In this document: piece after piece, positions 7,279 to 14,246 of the stretch
Layout of the letters: each line of letters starts with the position of its first letter
How positions within the stretch are numbered: the first letter of the stretch is position 1
DNA from: Pseudobutyrivibrio sp. UBA1225
GTDB lineage: Bacteria; Bacillota; Clostridia; Lachnospirales; Lachnospiraceae
Assembly (NCBI GenBank): GCA_002309345.1
Contig: DBWZ01000048.1
Span: 1-28,260, forward strand
Direction of reading: 5' to 3'
DNA: 28,260 nt
The notes under the pieces: model-generated
What the model was told of the DNA's origin: nothing
What the model saw: only the letters and a program-made list of their open reading frames with translations
The model's database searches: none
Made by a program: the position numbers and the translations under genes

Positions 7279-8052
7279 TCAAATAATCTTGTCTTCGGAC
7301 TGGAAGCGACCGGCCACTACTGGTACACCCTTTATTCATTTTTAAAAGAACACAAATACACTATCTATGTTATAAACCCTATACAATCAGATTATTTTAG
7401 AAACTTTTATATCAGACAGGTCAAAAACGATTCCAAGGATTCATTTCTAATAGCCGAAGTAATTCGTTTTGGTAGATTCACAACAACAGACTTAGCTGAT
7501 GAAGATATCCTTTCCTTAAGGCAGCTTTGTCGCTACAGAGAAGCTGTGATGTCGGCAAGAACCGAAATTAAGCTTAGAATACACACTATACTGGAACAAA
7601 TCTTTCCGGAATACGAACATCTCTTTTGTGAAATATGGGGAAGTTCATCTATGGCACTTCTAAGCAAATATCTCCTGCCCGAGAATATAGCAAATGCCTC
7701 TCTTGATGAACTTCACACCATACTTCTAAGGAATAGTCATAACAGATTTAAGAACTCCTCTTCACTTGTTGCATATGCAGGCATTGATCCAACCGTTCGA
7801 CAATCCGGCGAATACTGTTCTGCTCATAATCGAATGTCCAAACGCGGATCCTCTCATCTAAGGCATACTTTATTTCTCGCAGCAAGTTGTTGTGTTTTTC
7901 ATAACAGTCCATTTAATGAATATTATCTTAAAAAACGAAGCCAAGGCAAACATCACCTGGTAGCTGTCGGTGCCGTATCAAGAAAACTGACAACTGTTGT
8001 ATATGCGATACTTAAAAGCGGAAAGCCGTATGAGCCGATAAAATTTGTATAA
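7279..8052 (+). pseudogene. IS110 family transposase, N-terminally truncated and internally deleted
   Basis: One open frame without a start at the expected place gives FGLEATGHYWYTLYSFL, INPIQSDYFR, VKNDSKDSFLIAEVIRFGRF (the DEDD RuvC-like region of IS110 transposases) and, at the C-terminus, LVAYAGIDPTVRQSGEYCS with KRGSSHLRHTLFLAA (Transposase_20 region with the catalytic Ser). About 60-70 N-terminal residues are missing. The central stretch that normally holds the helix-hairpin-helix 'IPGIG' segment is also absent: NSHNRF joins directly to KNSSSLVAYAG, suggesting a deletion of roughly 90-100 residues. It interrupts the toxin array between module 7's immunity gene and the truncated module 8 toxin, and runs opposite to them. 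Confidence 0.85.
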
Positions 8053-8085
8053 AATGCATCAGGTAAAAATTAAGCATATCTATTC

Positions 8086-8107
8086 AAGCCTACCTGTCGG
8101 GAGGCTT
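8086..8107 (+). terminator. weak hairpin after the IS110 remnant
   Basis: AAGCCT and AGGCTT arms enclose a 10-base loop, about 34 bases after the transposase stop and just before the convergent immunity gene end. It could be a terminator or part of the element's right end. The following sequence ATTAGTTGTG is only mildly T-rich. Confidence 0.35.
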
Positions 8108-8121
8108 ATTAGTTGTGCCAT

Positions 8122-8589
8122 TTATAGTAATTCTATTTCAAATACCAGTTTGTCAAAATCAGTATTTTTTCCAGTATCATTACAATAATACCTATAGATA
8201 TTCCCTTTTTGTTCAAGAATCATTCCACTATATGCCATTTGGGAATTTCTTCTCATTATTCCCTGTTCATTCCTCTCAAATACATTGTAAACACTTAAAT
8301 ATCCTTCATCAGATAAACACTCTACTTCACATTCTTTAGGACATGTGTCTTCCCATAATACAAATTCTGTTCCCAACTCTCCATTTATTGTCAGATTTCC
8401 TTTTCCAACGTCTATGGCAATTCGTATTCCCTGACGGTTTTCGGAATTAGAGTTTATAAATCTAACCTTTAAACGTTGTCTATTATGAATAGGTAGTACT
8501 TCCCACAATATGATCGCACATTCATGATTTTCAAAATTTTCGTTATATAATCTTTTTGTTCCAAACCATGCTGGTAATTTTTTGTTCAT
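8122..8589 (-). CDS. putative immunity protein of the LHH nuclease module (module 7)
   Basis: A 155-residue soluble protein (MNKKLPAWFGTKRLYNENF...) that follows the HNH/LHH toxin with one base between the toxin stop and its ATG. GGAGGGATATTAGG precedes that ATG, so I use 8589 and not the in-frame ATG 45 bases upstream, which lies inside the toxin gene. Beta-rich composition with a long C-terminal strand region (YRYYCNDTGKNTDFDKLVFEIELL). I do not recognise a family; the immunity role is inferred from position alone. Confidence 0.65.
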   Translation of the reverse strand: MNKKLPAWFGTKRLYNENFENHECAIILWEVLPIHNRQRLKVRFINSNSENRQGIRIAIDVGKGNLTINGELGTEFVLWEDTCPKECEVECLSDEGYLSVYNVFERNEQGIMRRNSQMAYSGMILEQKGNIYRYYCNDTGKNTDFDKLVFEIELL

Positions 8590-8590
8590 C

Positions 8591-9098
8591 CTAATATCCC
8601 TCCGGTTTCGGACCTGTATAGTGTCTGAATTCATCGATTAAATCATGTTCCCAAGGCCAAACTTCTTGCAAATTTTCTATACTATGTGGATTTGCTATAT
8701 TTCTTCCATTTTTATGATGCAGCTCCATTGGCACATTATACTTGCTATGTAATGGTGCTTGTCCTTTGCGCATACGTATCAAATCCGATTCCAAATAATC
8801 ATCAGCATAGTAATAAGCCTTATTTTTCCAATACCTCGACCTTACAGTACTCCATGATGGTTCATTGCCAGCTTTTGTCAAGTTGTCAATCGGATCTCCT
8901 ACTTTCCAACCCTTAGGTTTTGTCAAATTCGGACTTGACTTTCCATAGCTGGTCTCATATCCATTTGCATTCATCTTGCCTGTTGTAGATGTGTACTCTT
9001 CGCCAAAACTCTTAGCTTTTCGATTAAACGGATTATCCCCAAATCCATCACATGAATTATGCACCAGCACACCATGCTTACCTACAAAGTAAGTATAG
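8591..9098 (-). CDS. orphan toxin module 7: HNH/EndoVII nuclease (LHH-like) with a Hint stub
   Basis: Only the last residues of Hint remain (TYFVGKHGVLVHN-SC), then a toxin of about 150 residues. Its C-terminus PMELHHKNGR..NPHSIENLQEVWPWEHDLIDEFRHYTG has the LHH signature, the downstream N and a final EH...RH typical of HNH/EndoVII-superfamily toxin tips, so a DNase is expected. The first usable ATG is at about 9070 (MLVHNSC); there is no ribosome binding site or promoter for it, so the module is probably silent unless recombined into a full-length Rhs gene. The immunity gene overlaps the end of the module almost directly. A perfect hairpin lies 3 bases before the point where the Hint homology begins. 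Confidence 0.7.
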
Positions 9099-9100
9099 GG

Positions 9101-9126
9101 TTTAGTTTTTCATCAGAAAAACTAAA
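9101..9126. repeat. boundary hairpin before module 7 (11-bp arms)
   Basis: Perfect arms TTTAGTTTTTC / GAAAAACTAAA with loop ATCA. On the minus strand the Hint homology of module 7 starts within 2-4 bases of it. Confidence 0.75.
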
Positions 9127-9138
9127 TTCGTACTCGAC

Positions 9139-9160
9139 CAACATTTTTTTAAAAATGTTG
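9139..9160 (-). terminator. second hairpin downstream of immunity copy A
   Basis: Perfect arms CAACATTTTT / AAAAATGTTG with a TT/AA loop, about 35 bases after the stop at 9194. The inner arm is itself A/T-rich. It may end the transcript of the 9194-9760 immunity gene. Confidence 0.5.
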
Positions 9161-9193
9161 TCCTGCAAAGCGGGTTTTTGACACTAAATTATA

Positions 9194-9760
9194 TCAGAAA
9201 TAAGACATCCAAGTTTCATAATTATTTAATAATCGACTAGCATCTTTTTCTTTAGCAGAACTTTGAGTGAGATTATAAATAATAGTCCTTGGATTTAAAT
9301 CCATATTAGCCGTAAACCCTAATAAAGTTGGTTCATTTACTCCTGCTCTATTTTTGGGTTTTGAGAAATATCCCCAAGTAATCTGTGGATTATTCTTTAC
9401 TATGATTTCACCATAGTATATTGCTATGTCCATAGCATACATTAAAGTCTCATATGAAAGAAATTTATCAGAAACATATGGTTTAAACCATTCTGGCGCT
9501 CTATCTAATGCCTCTTGATATAATTCTTTATCTCTATCCACATAATATATTTTTCCTTCAAACCAACCCCACAAACCAACCAATGAGTCGAGAGAATAAT
9601 CAAGTTCAATTCCTGACTCTTCCATTACAACTGTTTTTAGCATTTCTATTCTTGTAGAAATCTCTGACATGTACCACGCGAAGTATTCCTCAACTTCTTT
9701 TTTCTTCATTTCCTTAAAAGCAACTTTTTTCATGGGCGGTTTCATCATGTAGTATTCCAT
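9194..9760 (-). CDS. immunity protein for REase-fold toxin (copy A)
   Basis: A 188-residue paralogue of the protein at 6305-6871 (shared LDYSLDSL..LWGWFE, APEWFKPYVS, WGYFSKPKNRAGVNEP, TLLGF, M.LNPR.I). It follows the REase-fold toxin with TAAGGAG, in which the toxin stop and the ribosome binding site overlap, so its translation is tied to the toxin message. Rich in Trp and Tyr, no signal peptide. Because the toxin in front is out of frame in this sequence, this gene may act as stand-alone protection against siblings that carry the intact toxin. Confidence 0.78.
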   Translation of the reverse strand: MEYYMMKPPMKKVAFKEMKKKEVEEYFAWYMSEISTRIEMLKTVVMEESGIELDYSLDSLVGLWGWFEGKIYYVDRDKELYQEALDRAPEWFKPYVSDKFLSYETLMYAMDIAIYYGEIIVKNNPQITWGYFSKPKNRAGVNEPTLLGFTANMDLNPRTIIYNLTQSSAKEKDASRLLNNYETWMSYF

Positions 9761-9770
9761 AAAAATCTCC

Positions 9771-10531
9771 TTAATAATGAATTGTATATTTTATACCTTT
9801 TTCCTTCAACAAATCTAGCAACGGTTTGGATGCACCTATTTTTCCGGTCACGCCGCTTCTAAAGAAATGCCAATGTGCACCATTTATTTCTCCCCTAGTT
9901 ATTAATTCAGCATCTTTCATAACTTGTTTTCTTACAAACTTTGTCAGACTTGTTCTTCCTACTTTAGATTCATGAGCAATACCATCTTCAGCTAACTGAT
10001 CGATAAATCTCCCCCCCCCATACTTGTTACCTTGTAAACTTGAGACTCTCCTCCTACTAATTCGGCTAATTCTTTTTCAGCTGCTTTACCAGTCATAAAT
10101 ACTTTTTTTGCTTCGCTGATTTCATCCGTAGGATCTTTTAAGTTACATGCATTATGCACCAGCACACCATGCTCACCTACAAAGTAAGTATGGTCTTCCA
10201 TGACACAGAAGTTGTATACAGTTACAGGTTCATCATGATGTACACATTCAACTGCATCTACTGTCGCTGTACCGCCATCTTCAGTGGTAAGTTCGTCGCC
10301 CGCTTGTAAGTCTTGGGCTTCAACTTGCTCACCATCTTCATCATAGAATGGGTGCTCGGCAGTTGTCTCGATATCCTCTCCATCAATTGTGACAATATAA
10401 GTCTCATCAACCTCATGTGAGAATACCTCTAGTACTGGAGCTGTCTCAGCATCTTGAGTTACATCTACTGATTGCTCAATTCCTATAGCCTCTTTTGCAT
10501 ATACTACATCACCTGGCTGGATGTTTTCAAT
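9771..10531 (-). pseudogene. orphan toxin module 6: Hint fragment plus REase-fold toxin, frameshifted at a G9 tract
   Basis: Hint begins at NIQPGDVVYAKEA (the block with the nucleophilic Cys is missing) and runs through TTAEHPFY to VHNAC at about 10150. The toxin starts EISEAKKVF...ELVGGESQVYKVTSMG and then meets nine G bases (10011-10019). Frame 1 ends GGGDLSIS-stop, while the correct continuation RFIDQLAEDGIAHESKVGRTSLTK...AHWHFFRSGVTGKIG...YTIHY is in another frame. Seven or ten G bases would restore one frame. The paralogue in module 8 has GGR here without a G run. The family is an REase-fold toxin judged by RFIDQ plus HESKVG (D...ExK). Confidence 0.75.
10011..10019. repeat. G9/C9 homopolymer inside the toxin catalytic region
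   Basis: Nine C bases on the plus strand (nine G in the coding sense), directly before the RFIDQ motif. It is a candidate slippage site, and its present length puts the toxin out of frame. Confidence 0.9.
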
Positions 10532-10533
10532 TC

Positions 10534-10579
10534 AAAATCCACTTTGTTGTGGTTTGTTTCCAGCAACAAAGTGGATTTT
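10534..10579. repeat. boundary hairpin before module 6 (16-bp arms)
   Basis: Perfect arms AAAATCCACTTTGTTG / CAACAAAGTGGATTTT around a 14-base loop. The A-run and T-run at the ends make it a possible bidirectional terminator for the 10650-11102 immunity gene. The Hint homology of module 6 begins 2 bases away. Confidence 0.8.
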
Positions 10580-10649
10580 AATTACTTTATGTTAGGCTAG
10601 TCTATACATAGGAATATAACTTTGTAATGTACATTATTTAATGCAAATA

Positions 10650-11102
10650 CTATTGTTTTTCATCAGGATTAATAGGATGTCCTAACGATTCTGTCCACTT
10701 ATTATCTCCCATTAATCTGTCAACAAGATGATGTCTATCCCATACAGCAGTTACTTCTAAATCCTTACATTCTTCATATTTACAAGGAATAATCTGTCCC
10801 TTGTAATATAATCTACCAATATGTGTCAATTGATCAATTGCACATGTTGGCGGCGGCCATGCATCTTCTTCATGTTCAAATGGTCTGCAACCAACAAGTT
10901 GCCATTCTCCATCTCGTAACAAGTCATCATATACTACTACATAAAATTGATATTCCTCAAAATCTGGCAATTCGTCTATAGTCTCACATATTTTACTATA
11001 TATAGCAAGTGTTCCCTCCTTAAACAAACGCCCATATGCTTTCTTCCCATTAGGCAAAGGAATTTCATATATGTTTCCTAGTTTTAATCTTTTTCTACTC
11101 AT
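10650..11102 (-). CDS. Imm26-like immunity protein of GIY-YIG module 5
   Basis: A 150-residue protein. The start LKLGNIYEIPLPNGKKAYGRLF is the hallmark of the Imm26 family of polymorphic-toxin immunity proteins, which have a small beta-barrel-like N-terminus. It overlaps the toxin by four bases (ATGA), so it is translationally coupled to the GIY-YIG toxin in front, which fits its role as the cognate inhibitor. Cytoplasmic, no signal peptide. The C-terminus carries a Trp-rich segment (EDAWPPPTCAIDQL) and an Asp/His-rich segment (VWDRHHLVDRL). Confidence 0.75.
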   Translation of the reverse strand: MSRKRLKLGNIYEIPLPNGKKAYGRLFKEGTLAIYSKICETIDELPDFEEYQFYVVVYDDLLRDGEWQLVGCRPFEHEEDAWPPPTCAIDQLTHIGRLYYKGQIIPCKYEECKDLEVTAVWDRHHLVDRLMGDNKWTESLGHPINPDEKQ

Positions 11103-12196
11103 CGCGTCACCTTTTCAAAAGCATCAGTAGCAGCCTTTATATAATTACTTTTATTCTTGTTATTTGGACCAATACCATTTATTGCATTACCCGAAGTGCC
11201 TCCAACAGATTTTGCACCACCATAATTCTCAATCAACATCTGTTCTCTACCTCTAATAGAATTATAATCTGCAGACGATTCATCCAAGATAGCAGGACCA
11301 AACCCCTTATCATTCATATGGTGATTTAAATCTCTTTTTTTAACATTATCTACGGCTGACCCATATCCACTTGTTCTTCCTGAATATACTTCTCCAGTTT
11401 CAGGATTAGTTTTTGTGTATGTTTGATATGTTTTTTCAGGTTTCTCACATGTATTATGAACCAGAACCCCATGCTCACCTACAAAGAAAGTATGGTCTTC
11501 CATTACCGCAAAATTATATACGGTTACTGGCTCATCGTGATGTACGCATTCTACAGAATCTACTGTTGCGGTATCGCCATCAGCTGTGGTTAGCTCATCG
11601 CCTTCCTTAAGGTCTTTGGCTTCTACCTGCTCACCATCTTCATCATAGAATGGATGCTCTGCTGTAGTTTCGATGTCTTCTCCATCAATGGTGACAACAT
11701 AGGTTTCGTCTACTTCGTGAGAGAATACCTCAAGAACAGGTGCTGTTTCGATATCTTGTTTTACATCAACTGACTGCTCTATTCCTACGGCTTCCTTAGC
11801 ATATACTACATCACCTGGCTGGATGTTTTCAATAGCAACCAAACCAACAACAGTCCAAACTAATGTACCTTTAACAAAACAATACGTAGGATTCTTAAAC
11901 CACTCTTTAGCTGCACCTTTTGCACCATCAGCAGCACCAGCAGCAGTACCAATCATAAAGCCTGTTGAACCACTCTCCAGTATTGCTTGTCCTGAACCAT
12001 CAAGCGTGCCATTTTTCTCATAATAGTTCATCGCACCAACTAGCATGCCGCCAGCTGTTCCTTTTAATGCACCCCAAAGTGCACCTTTCAATGCACCTTC
12101 GGCCATAACAGCTGCCAATCCACATCCGCCAGTCGCAACAACAGCCACCGCACATAAAGCTATTACAGCTACTCCAAGAAGAATATTACAAGCCAC
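11099..12196 (-). CDS. orphan toxin module 5: pre-Hint segment, full Hint and GIY-YIG nuclease
   Basis: The open frame gives the hydrophobic pretoxin segment (ILLGVAVIALCAVAVVATGG, MAEGALKGALWGALKG), a complete Hint domain (CFVKGTLVWTVVG, TTAEHPFY, GVLVHNTC) and a toxin of about 115 residues: YQTYTKTNPETGEVYSG (the paired GIY/YIG strands), KKRDLNHHMNDKGFGPA (catalytic Arg region) and RGREQMLIENYGG (catalytic Glu). It is thus a GIY-YIG (URI) nuclease tip. The start at 12196 is only a GTG within homologous coding sequence; matching codons continue upstream to about 12378 but include W-to-stop (TAG) at the AWHNSAIG site. It is a displaced 3' end of an Rhs gene without a start region. The product would self-cleave at the Asn of VHN if made. 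Confidence 0.8.
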   Translation of the reverse strand: MACNILLGVAVIALCAVAVVATGGCGLAAVMAEGALKGALWGALKGTAGGMLVGAMNYYEKNGTLDGSGQAILESGSTGFMIGTAAGAADGAKGAAKEWFKNPTYCFVKGTLVWTVVGLVAIENIQPGDVVYAKEAVGIEQSVDVKQDIETAPVLEVFSHEVDETYVVTIDGEDIETTAEHPFYDEDGEQVEAKDLKEGDELTTADGDTATVDSVECVHHDEPVTVYNFAVMEDHTFFVGEHGVLVHNTCEKPEKTYQTYTKTNPETGEVYSGRTSGYGSAVDNVKKRDLNHHMNDKGFGPAILDESSADYNSIRGREQMLIENYGGAKSVGGTSGNAINGIGPNNKNKSNYIKAATDAFEKVTR

Positions 12197-12378
12197 TTTA
12201 TGCTTTTCATAGAACTTAGTTACCGAAGTTTTTGCTTTATCAATAAACTTTCCAACTGCACTATTCTCAAATTTTTCTTTAAGAACCGTAGTAGCTTTAT
12301 TTACTTTATTCTCTAATGCAGTTACCGTCTTTCCTATAGCACTGTTGTGCTATACAGCAGAGGCTGCTTAGCTGCCTC
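12197..12378 (-). pseudogene. degraded Rhs pretoxin sequence upstream of module 5
   Basis: On the minus strand, codons match the full-length Rhs protein just before Hint: HNSAIGKTVTAL, VLKEKFENSAVGKF and SVTKFYEKHK. A TAG replaces the Trp codon of AWHNSAIG, and homology ends at GAGGCAGC near 12378. This shows that module 5 came from a complete Rhs 3' end. Confidence 0.7.
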
Positions 12379-12403
12379 ATCTAGTTTCATTAGCAGTTGA
12401 CAC
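12360..12403. repeat. boundary hairpin and half-hairpin before module 5
   Basis: 12360-12378 forms GAGGC-t-GC-TTA-GC-t-GCCTC. Next to it, 12389-12403 reads ATTAGCAGTTGACAC, one arm and flank of the hairpin seen at 6231-6263; its other arm is missing. The recombination that joined module 5 to the preceding immunity gene seems to have cut through that hairpin. Confidence 0.55.
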
Positions 12404-12415
12404 ATTAAAAATAAA

Positions 12416-12835
12416 TCAATCTATTTTAATCCATTTATTAATACCTTTGGATGAGAGTTTTTGTCTATAATCTGCTATTGACCCGTTGTTTATAGCCCTA
12501 TATTCATTGATATCTGTCGTTCCGTCATCCTCCCATCCACATAATGGACATATATCATATCCTGTACCCTCTTCTTGATTAAAGATTTCCGTTAATGTAT
12601 TGTAGCCACAGCATGGACACTTAAATAATTCTTCGACTTCACCAATTACTTCGACTTTATGGCCTGTAATAGTTTCAATGAGTGATGACAAGTATTCATT
12701 TGATATACCATATATCAACTCCGTATCGTCAAACTCATCATCTATACTTATGATAAAACTTAATTCTTTATTTTCTGCTATTTTTCTTCTTATAAAGTCA
12801 ATTAGCTTTGCAACATCGCCTCTTTTTATTTCCAT
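12416..12835 (-). CDS. CPCC-family cysteine-rich protein, putative immunity protein of module 4
   Basis: A 139-residue protein. The C-terminal half has the cysteine-rich CPCC pattern: FKCPCCGYNTL, GYDICPLCGWEDDGT and YRAINNGSIADYR, two CxxC pairs predicted to bind one zinc. The N-terminal half (about 1-65) is a separate acidic helical domain. Proteins with this CPCC domain are often found beside polymorphic toxins. The start overlaps the toxin reading frame by 10 bases, so it is coupled to the BECR-like toxin and is its likely inhibitor. This is positional inference; the CPCC assignment itself is firm. Confidence 0.75.
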   Translation of the reverse strand: MEIKRGDVAKLIDFIRRKIAENKELSFIISIDDEFDDTELIYGISNEYLSSLIETITGHKVEVIGEVEELFKCPCCGYNTLTEIFNQEEGTGYDICPLCGWEDDGTTDINEYRAINNGSIADYRQKLSSKGINKWIKID

Positions 12836-13500
12836 AGTCCAATCTCCTTTAAATAACTTATCACTGCATCGTCAGTTCGTCCATCCCATTTATAATAGGT
12901 TTTGATTTTTCCGCCAGACAGTGTTCCAACAAAAATCTCGTTAGTAGTAGGGTCAAATCTATATAAAAATGAACCTTTTTTAGCTTGAATGATATTTGGA
13001 GATTGTTTTATACCAAACTCAAGTGCCTTTCGCGAATATTCTGCACTAGTAGTTGCACCTACTTCTAATCCATGCTTCTCGAAATGTACTTTTAATTTTC
13101 CTTTATTCCATAAGCCATTTTTATTTTCTGCTGGACTCCAATTAGGGGCAAACCCATCCTTAATATTTTCGGCGCCAGCATTAATCCCATCACATGTATT
13201 ATGAACCAACACACCATGCTCACCTACAAAGTATGTATGGTCTTCCATGACACAGAAGTTGTAAACAGTTACAGGTTCATCATGATGTACACATTCAACT
13301 GCATCTACTGTAGCTGTATTGCCATCTTCAGTGGTAAGTTCGTCGCCCTCTTGTAAGTCTTGGGCTTCTACCTGCTCACCATCTTCATCATAGAATGGAT
13401 GCTCTGCTATAGTTTCGATATCCTCTCCATCAATTGTTACGATGTAAGTTTCGTCAACCTCATGTGAGAATACCTCTAGTACTGGGGCTAATGTAAAATC
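12826..13500 (-). CDS. orphan toxin module 4: Hint fragment and BECR-like RNase toxin
   Basis: Open frame from a TAA at 13501-13503 (CAA in intact copies) through APVLEVFSHEVDETYIVTIDG, AEHPFYDEDG and GVLVHNTC, then a toxin of about 120 residues. The tip shows KLKVHFEKHGLEVGATTSAEYSRKALEF, FLYRFDPTTNEIFVGTL and GKIKTYYK, the pattern (H...KH..E, S..EY...A, RYD..TN.F.V, G.I.T) of BECR-fold RNases found in Rhs and CdiA tips, so it probably cleaves RNA. The first ATG is MEDHTYFVG at 13248. The Hint lacks its Cys block, which lies separately at 14018-14215, and the sequence just upstream of the TAA is mutated but still alignable, so this is a disabled donor-type module. Confidence 0.7.
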   Translation of the reverse strand, partial: DFTLAPVLEVFSHEVDETYIVTIDGEDIETIAEHPFYDEDGEQVEAQDLQEGDELTTEDGNTATVDAVECVHHDEPVTVYNFCVMEDHTYFVGEHGVLVHNTCDGINAGAENIKDGFAPNWSPAENKNGLWNKGKLKVHFEKHGLEVGATTSAEYSRKALEFGIKQSPNIIQAKKGSFLYRFDPTTNEIFVGTLSGGKIKTYYKWDGRTDDAVISYLKEIGLWK

Positions 13501-13548
13501 TTAGATATAATCAACTGATTATACTCCCTCGAAAACATCTTTATTATC

Positions 13549-13584
13549 AAGGATAGAGAATTACATTAGAAATTCTCTATCCTT
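13549..13584. repeat. boundary hairpin before module 4 (14-bp arms)
   Basis: Perfect arms AAGGATAGAGAATT / AATTCTCTATCCTT with an 8-base loop. It shares the core GATAGAGAATT...AATTCTCTATC with the hairpin at 15514-15545, though the adjacent genes are unrelated. Confidence 0.8.
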
Positions 13585-13687
13585 AAAATAAGAATTTACA
13601 TAATTGTTCCAAACTAAGTTTTTGAGATAACACAGCAACAAAGATTACACTATTTATGGGAGAACTATTAAATGCTTTAAAGTAATA

Positions 13688-13957
13688 CTATTTTTCTGAA
13701 AATAACAAAAATTCTTCGCACTTATCGTGCAGTGTGGTCGATTCGTTCTCTATAGTATTATTCTGAGTGTTTTTGATCTCGTATTTTATTTTATCTGGTC
13801 CAAATCCGTCCAGCATAGCTAATAAAGCATATATTGTTTCATATGTTGTATCTTCAAGCATTTCTTGAACATTATTATATTTATCTGACTTAATTAACAT
13901 TACATTAATTATGTCCTTCTGAATCGATTGTATGCTTTTAAAAAACTTATTATCCAT
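13688..13957 (-). CDS. small immunity-like protein left from a deleted module (module 3)
   Basis: An 89-residue, mostly helical protein (MDNKFFKSIQSIQKDIINVMLIKSDKYNN...LLAMLDGFGPDKIKYEI). A GGGGGG run lies 3 bases before the ATG. It sits exactly where immunity genes lie in the other modules: after Hint sequence and before a boundary hairpin. The stretch MLDGFGPDKIKYEI hints at a helical immunity fold, but I do not recognise a family. Its toxin is missing except perhaps a 15-codon tail, DVKQLYQYLYNGKYQ, ending at 13970. Confidence 0.6.
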   Translation of the reverse strand: MDNKFFKSIQSIQKDIINVMLIKSDKYNNVQEMLEDTTYETIYALLAMLDGFGPDKIKYEIKNTQNNTIENESTTLHDKCEEFLLFSEK

Positions 13958-13969
13958 AGGCCCCCCATT

Positions 13970-14215
13970 TTATTGATACTTTCCATTGTATAAATACTGA
14001 TACAATTGTTTTACATCTAGCCTCTTTTGCATATACTACATCACCTGGCTGGATGTTTTCAATAGCAACCAAACCAACAGTGGTAAATATTAGAGTGCCT
14101 TTAGCGAAACAAAATACAGTTTTTTTCAACCACTCTTGAGCAGCTGTTTTAGCACCTTTTAATGCGCCCAATCCCGAGCCAACGAAAAAACCAAATGAAG
14201 CACCTTCTCAAGAAA
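13970..14215 (-). pseudogene. module 3 remnant: Hint N-terminal block fused to a possible toxin tail
   Basis: Encodes EGASFGFFVGSGLGALKGAK, TAAQEWLKKTVFCFAKGTL (Hint nucleophilic Cys), VGLVAIENIQPGDVVYAKEA, and then leaves Hint. In the next frame, DVKQLYQYLYNGKYQ and a stop follow, immediately before the ribosome binding site of the 89-residue gene, where a toxin's C-terminus would be. Most of Hint and nearly the whole toxin are therefore absent. The tail assignment is a guess from position. Confidence 0.55.
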
Positions 14216-14240
14216 ACGAGGTTCCAACATGTGGAGCCTC
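14210..14240 (-). terminator. terminator-like boundary hairpin before module 3
   Basis: On the minus strand GAGGCTCC, ACATGTT, GGAACCTC (one C/A mismatch) is followed by GTTTTCTT. It starts 7 bases after the 14247 stop codon, and the pretoxin/Hint homology of module 3 begins inside or right after the T-run. Confidence 0.6.
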
Positions 14241-14246
14241 TTATAA

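Larger units (their letters stand above)
13533..14017 (-). other. inserted block splitting one Hint coding sequence
   Basis: On the minus strand, Hint codons run to VYAKEA at about 14018, and the mutated continuation (matching G-I-E-Q-S-V-D codons) resumes at about 13532. The two halves meet with almost no loss in the intact copies. The block holds a possible toxin tail (stop at 13970-13972), the 89-residue gene and a hairpin. ACATCT occurs at both edges (13535-13540, 14013-14018). Confidence 0.55.

Noticed and set aside
13533..14017. ACATCT at both edges of the inserted block as a target-site duplication
   Set aside because: ACATCT is not present at that point in intact Hint copies, so it is not a simple duplicated target; kept only as an observation.
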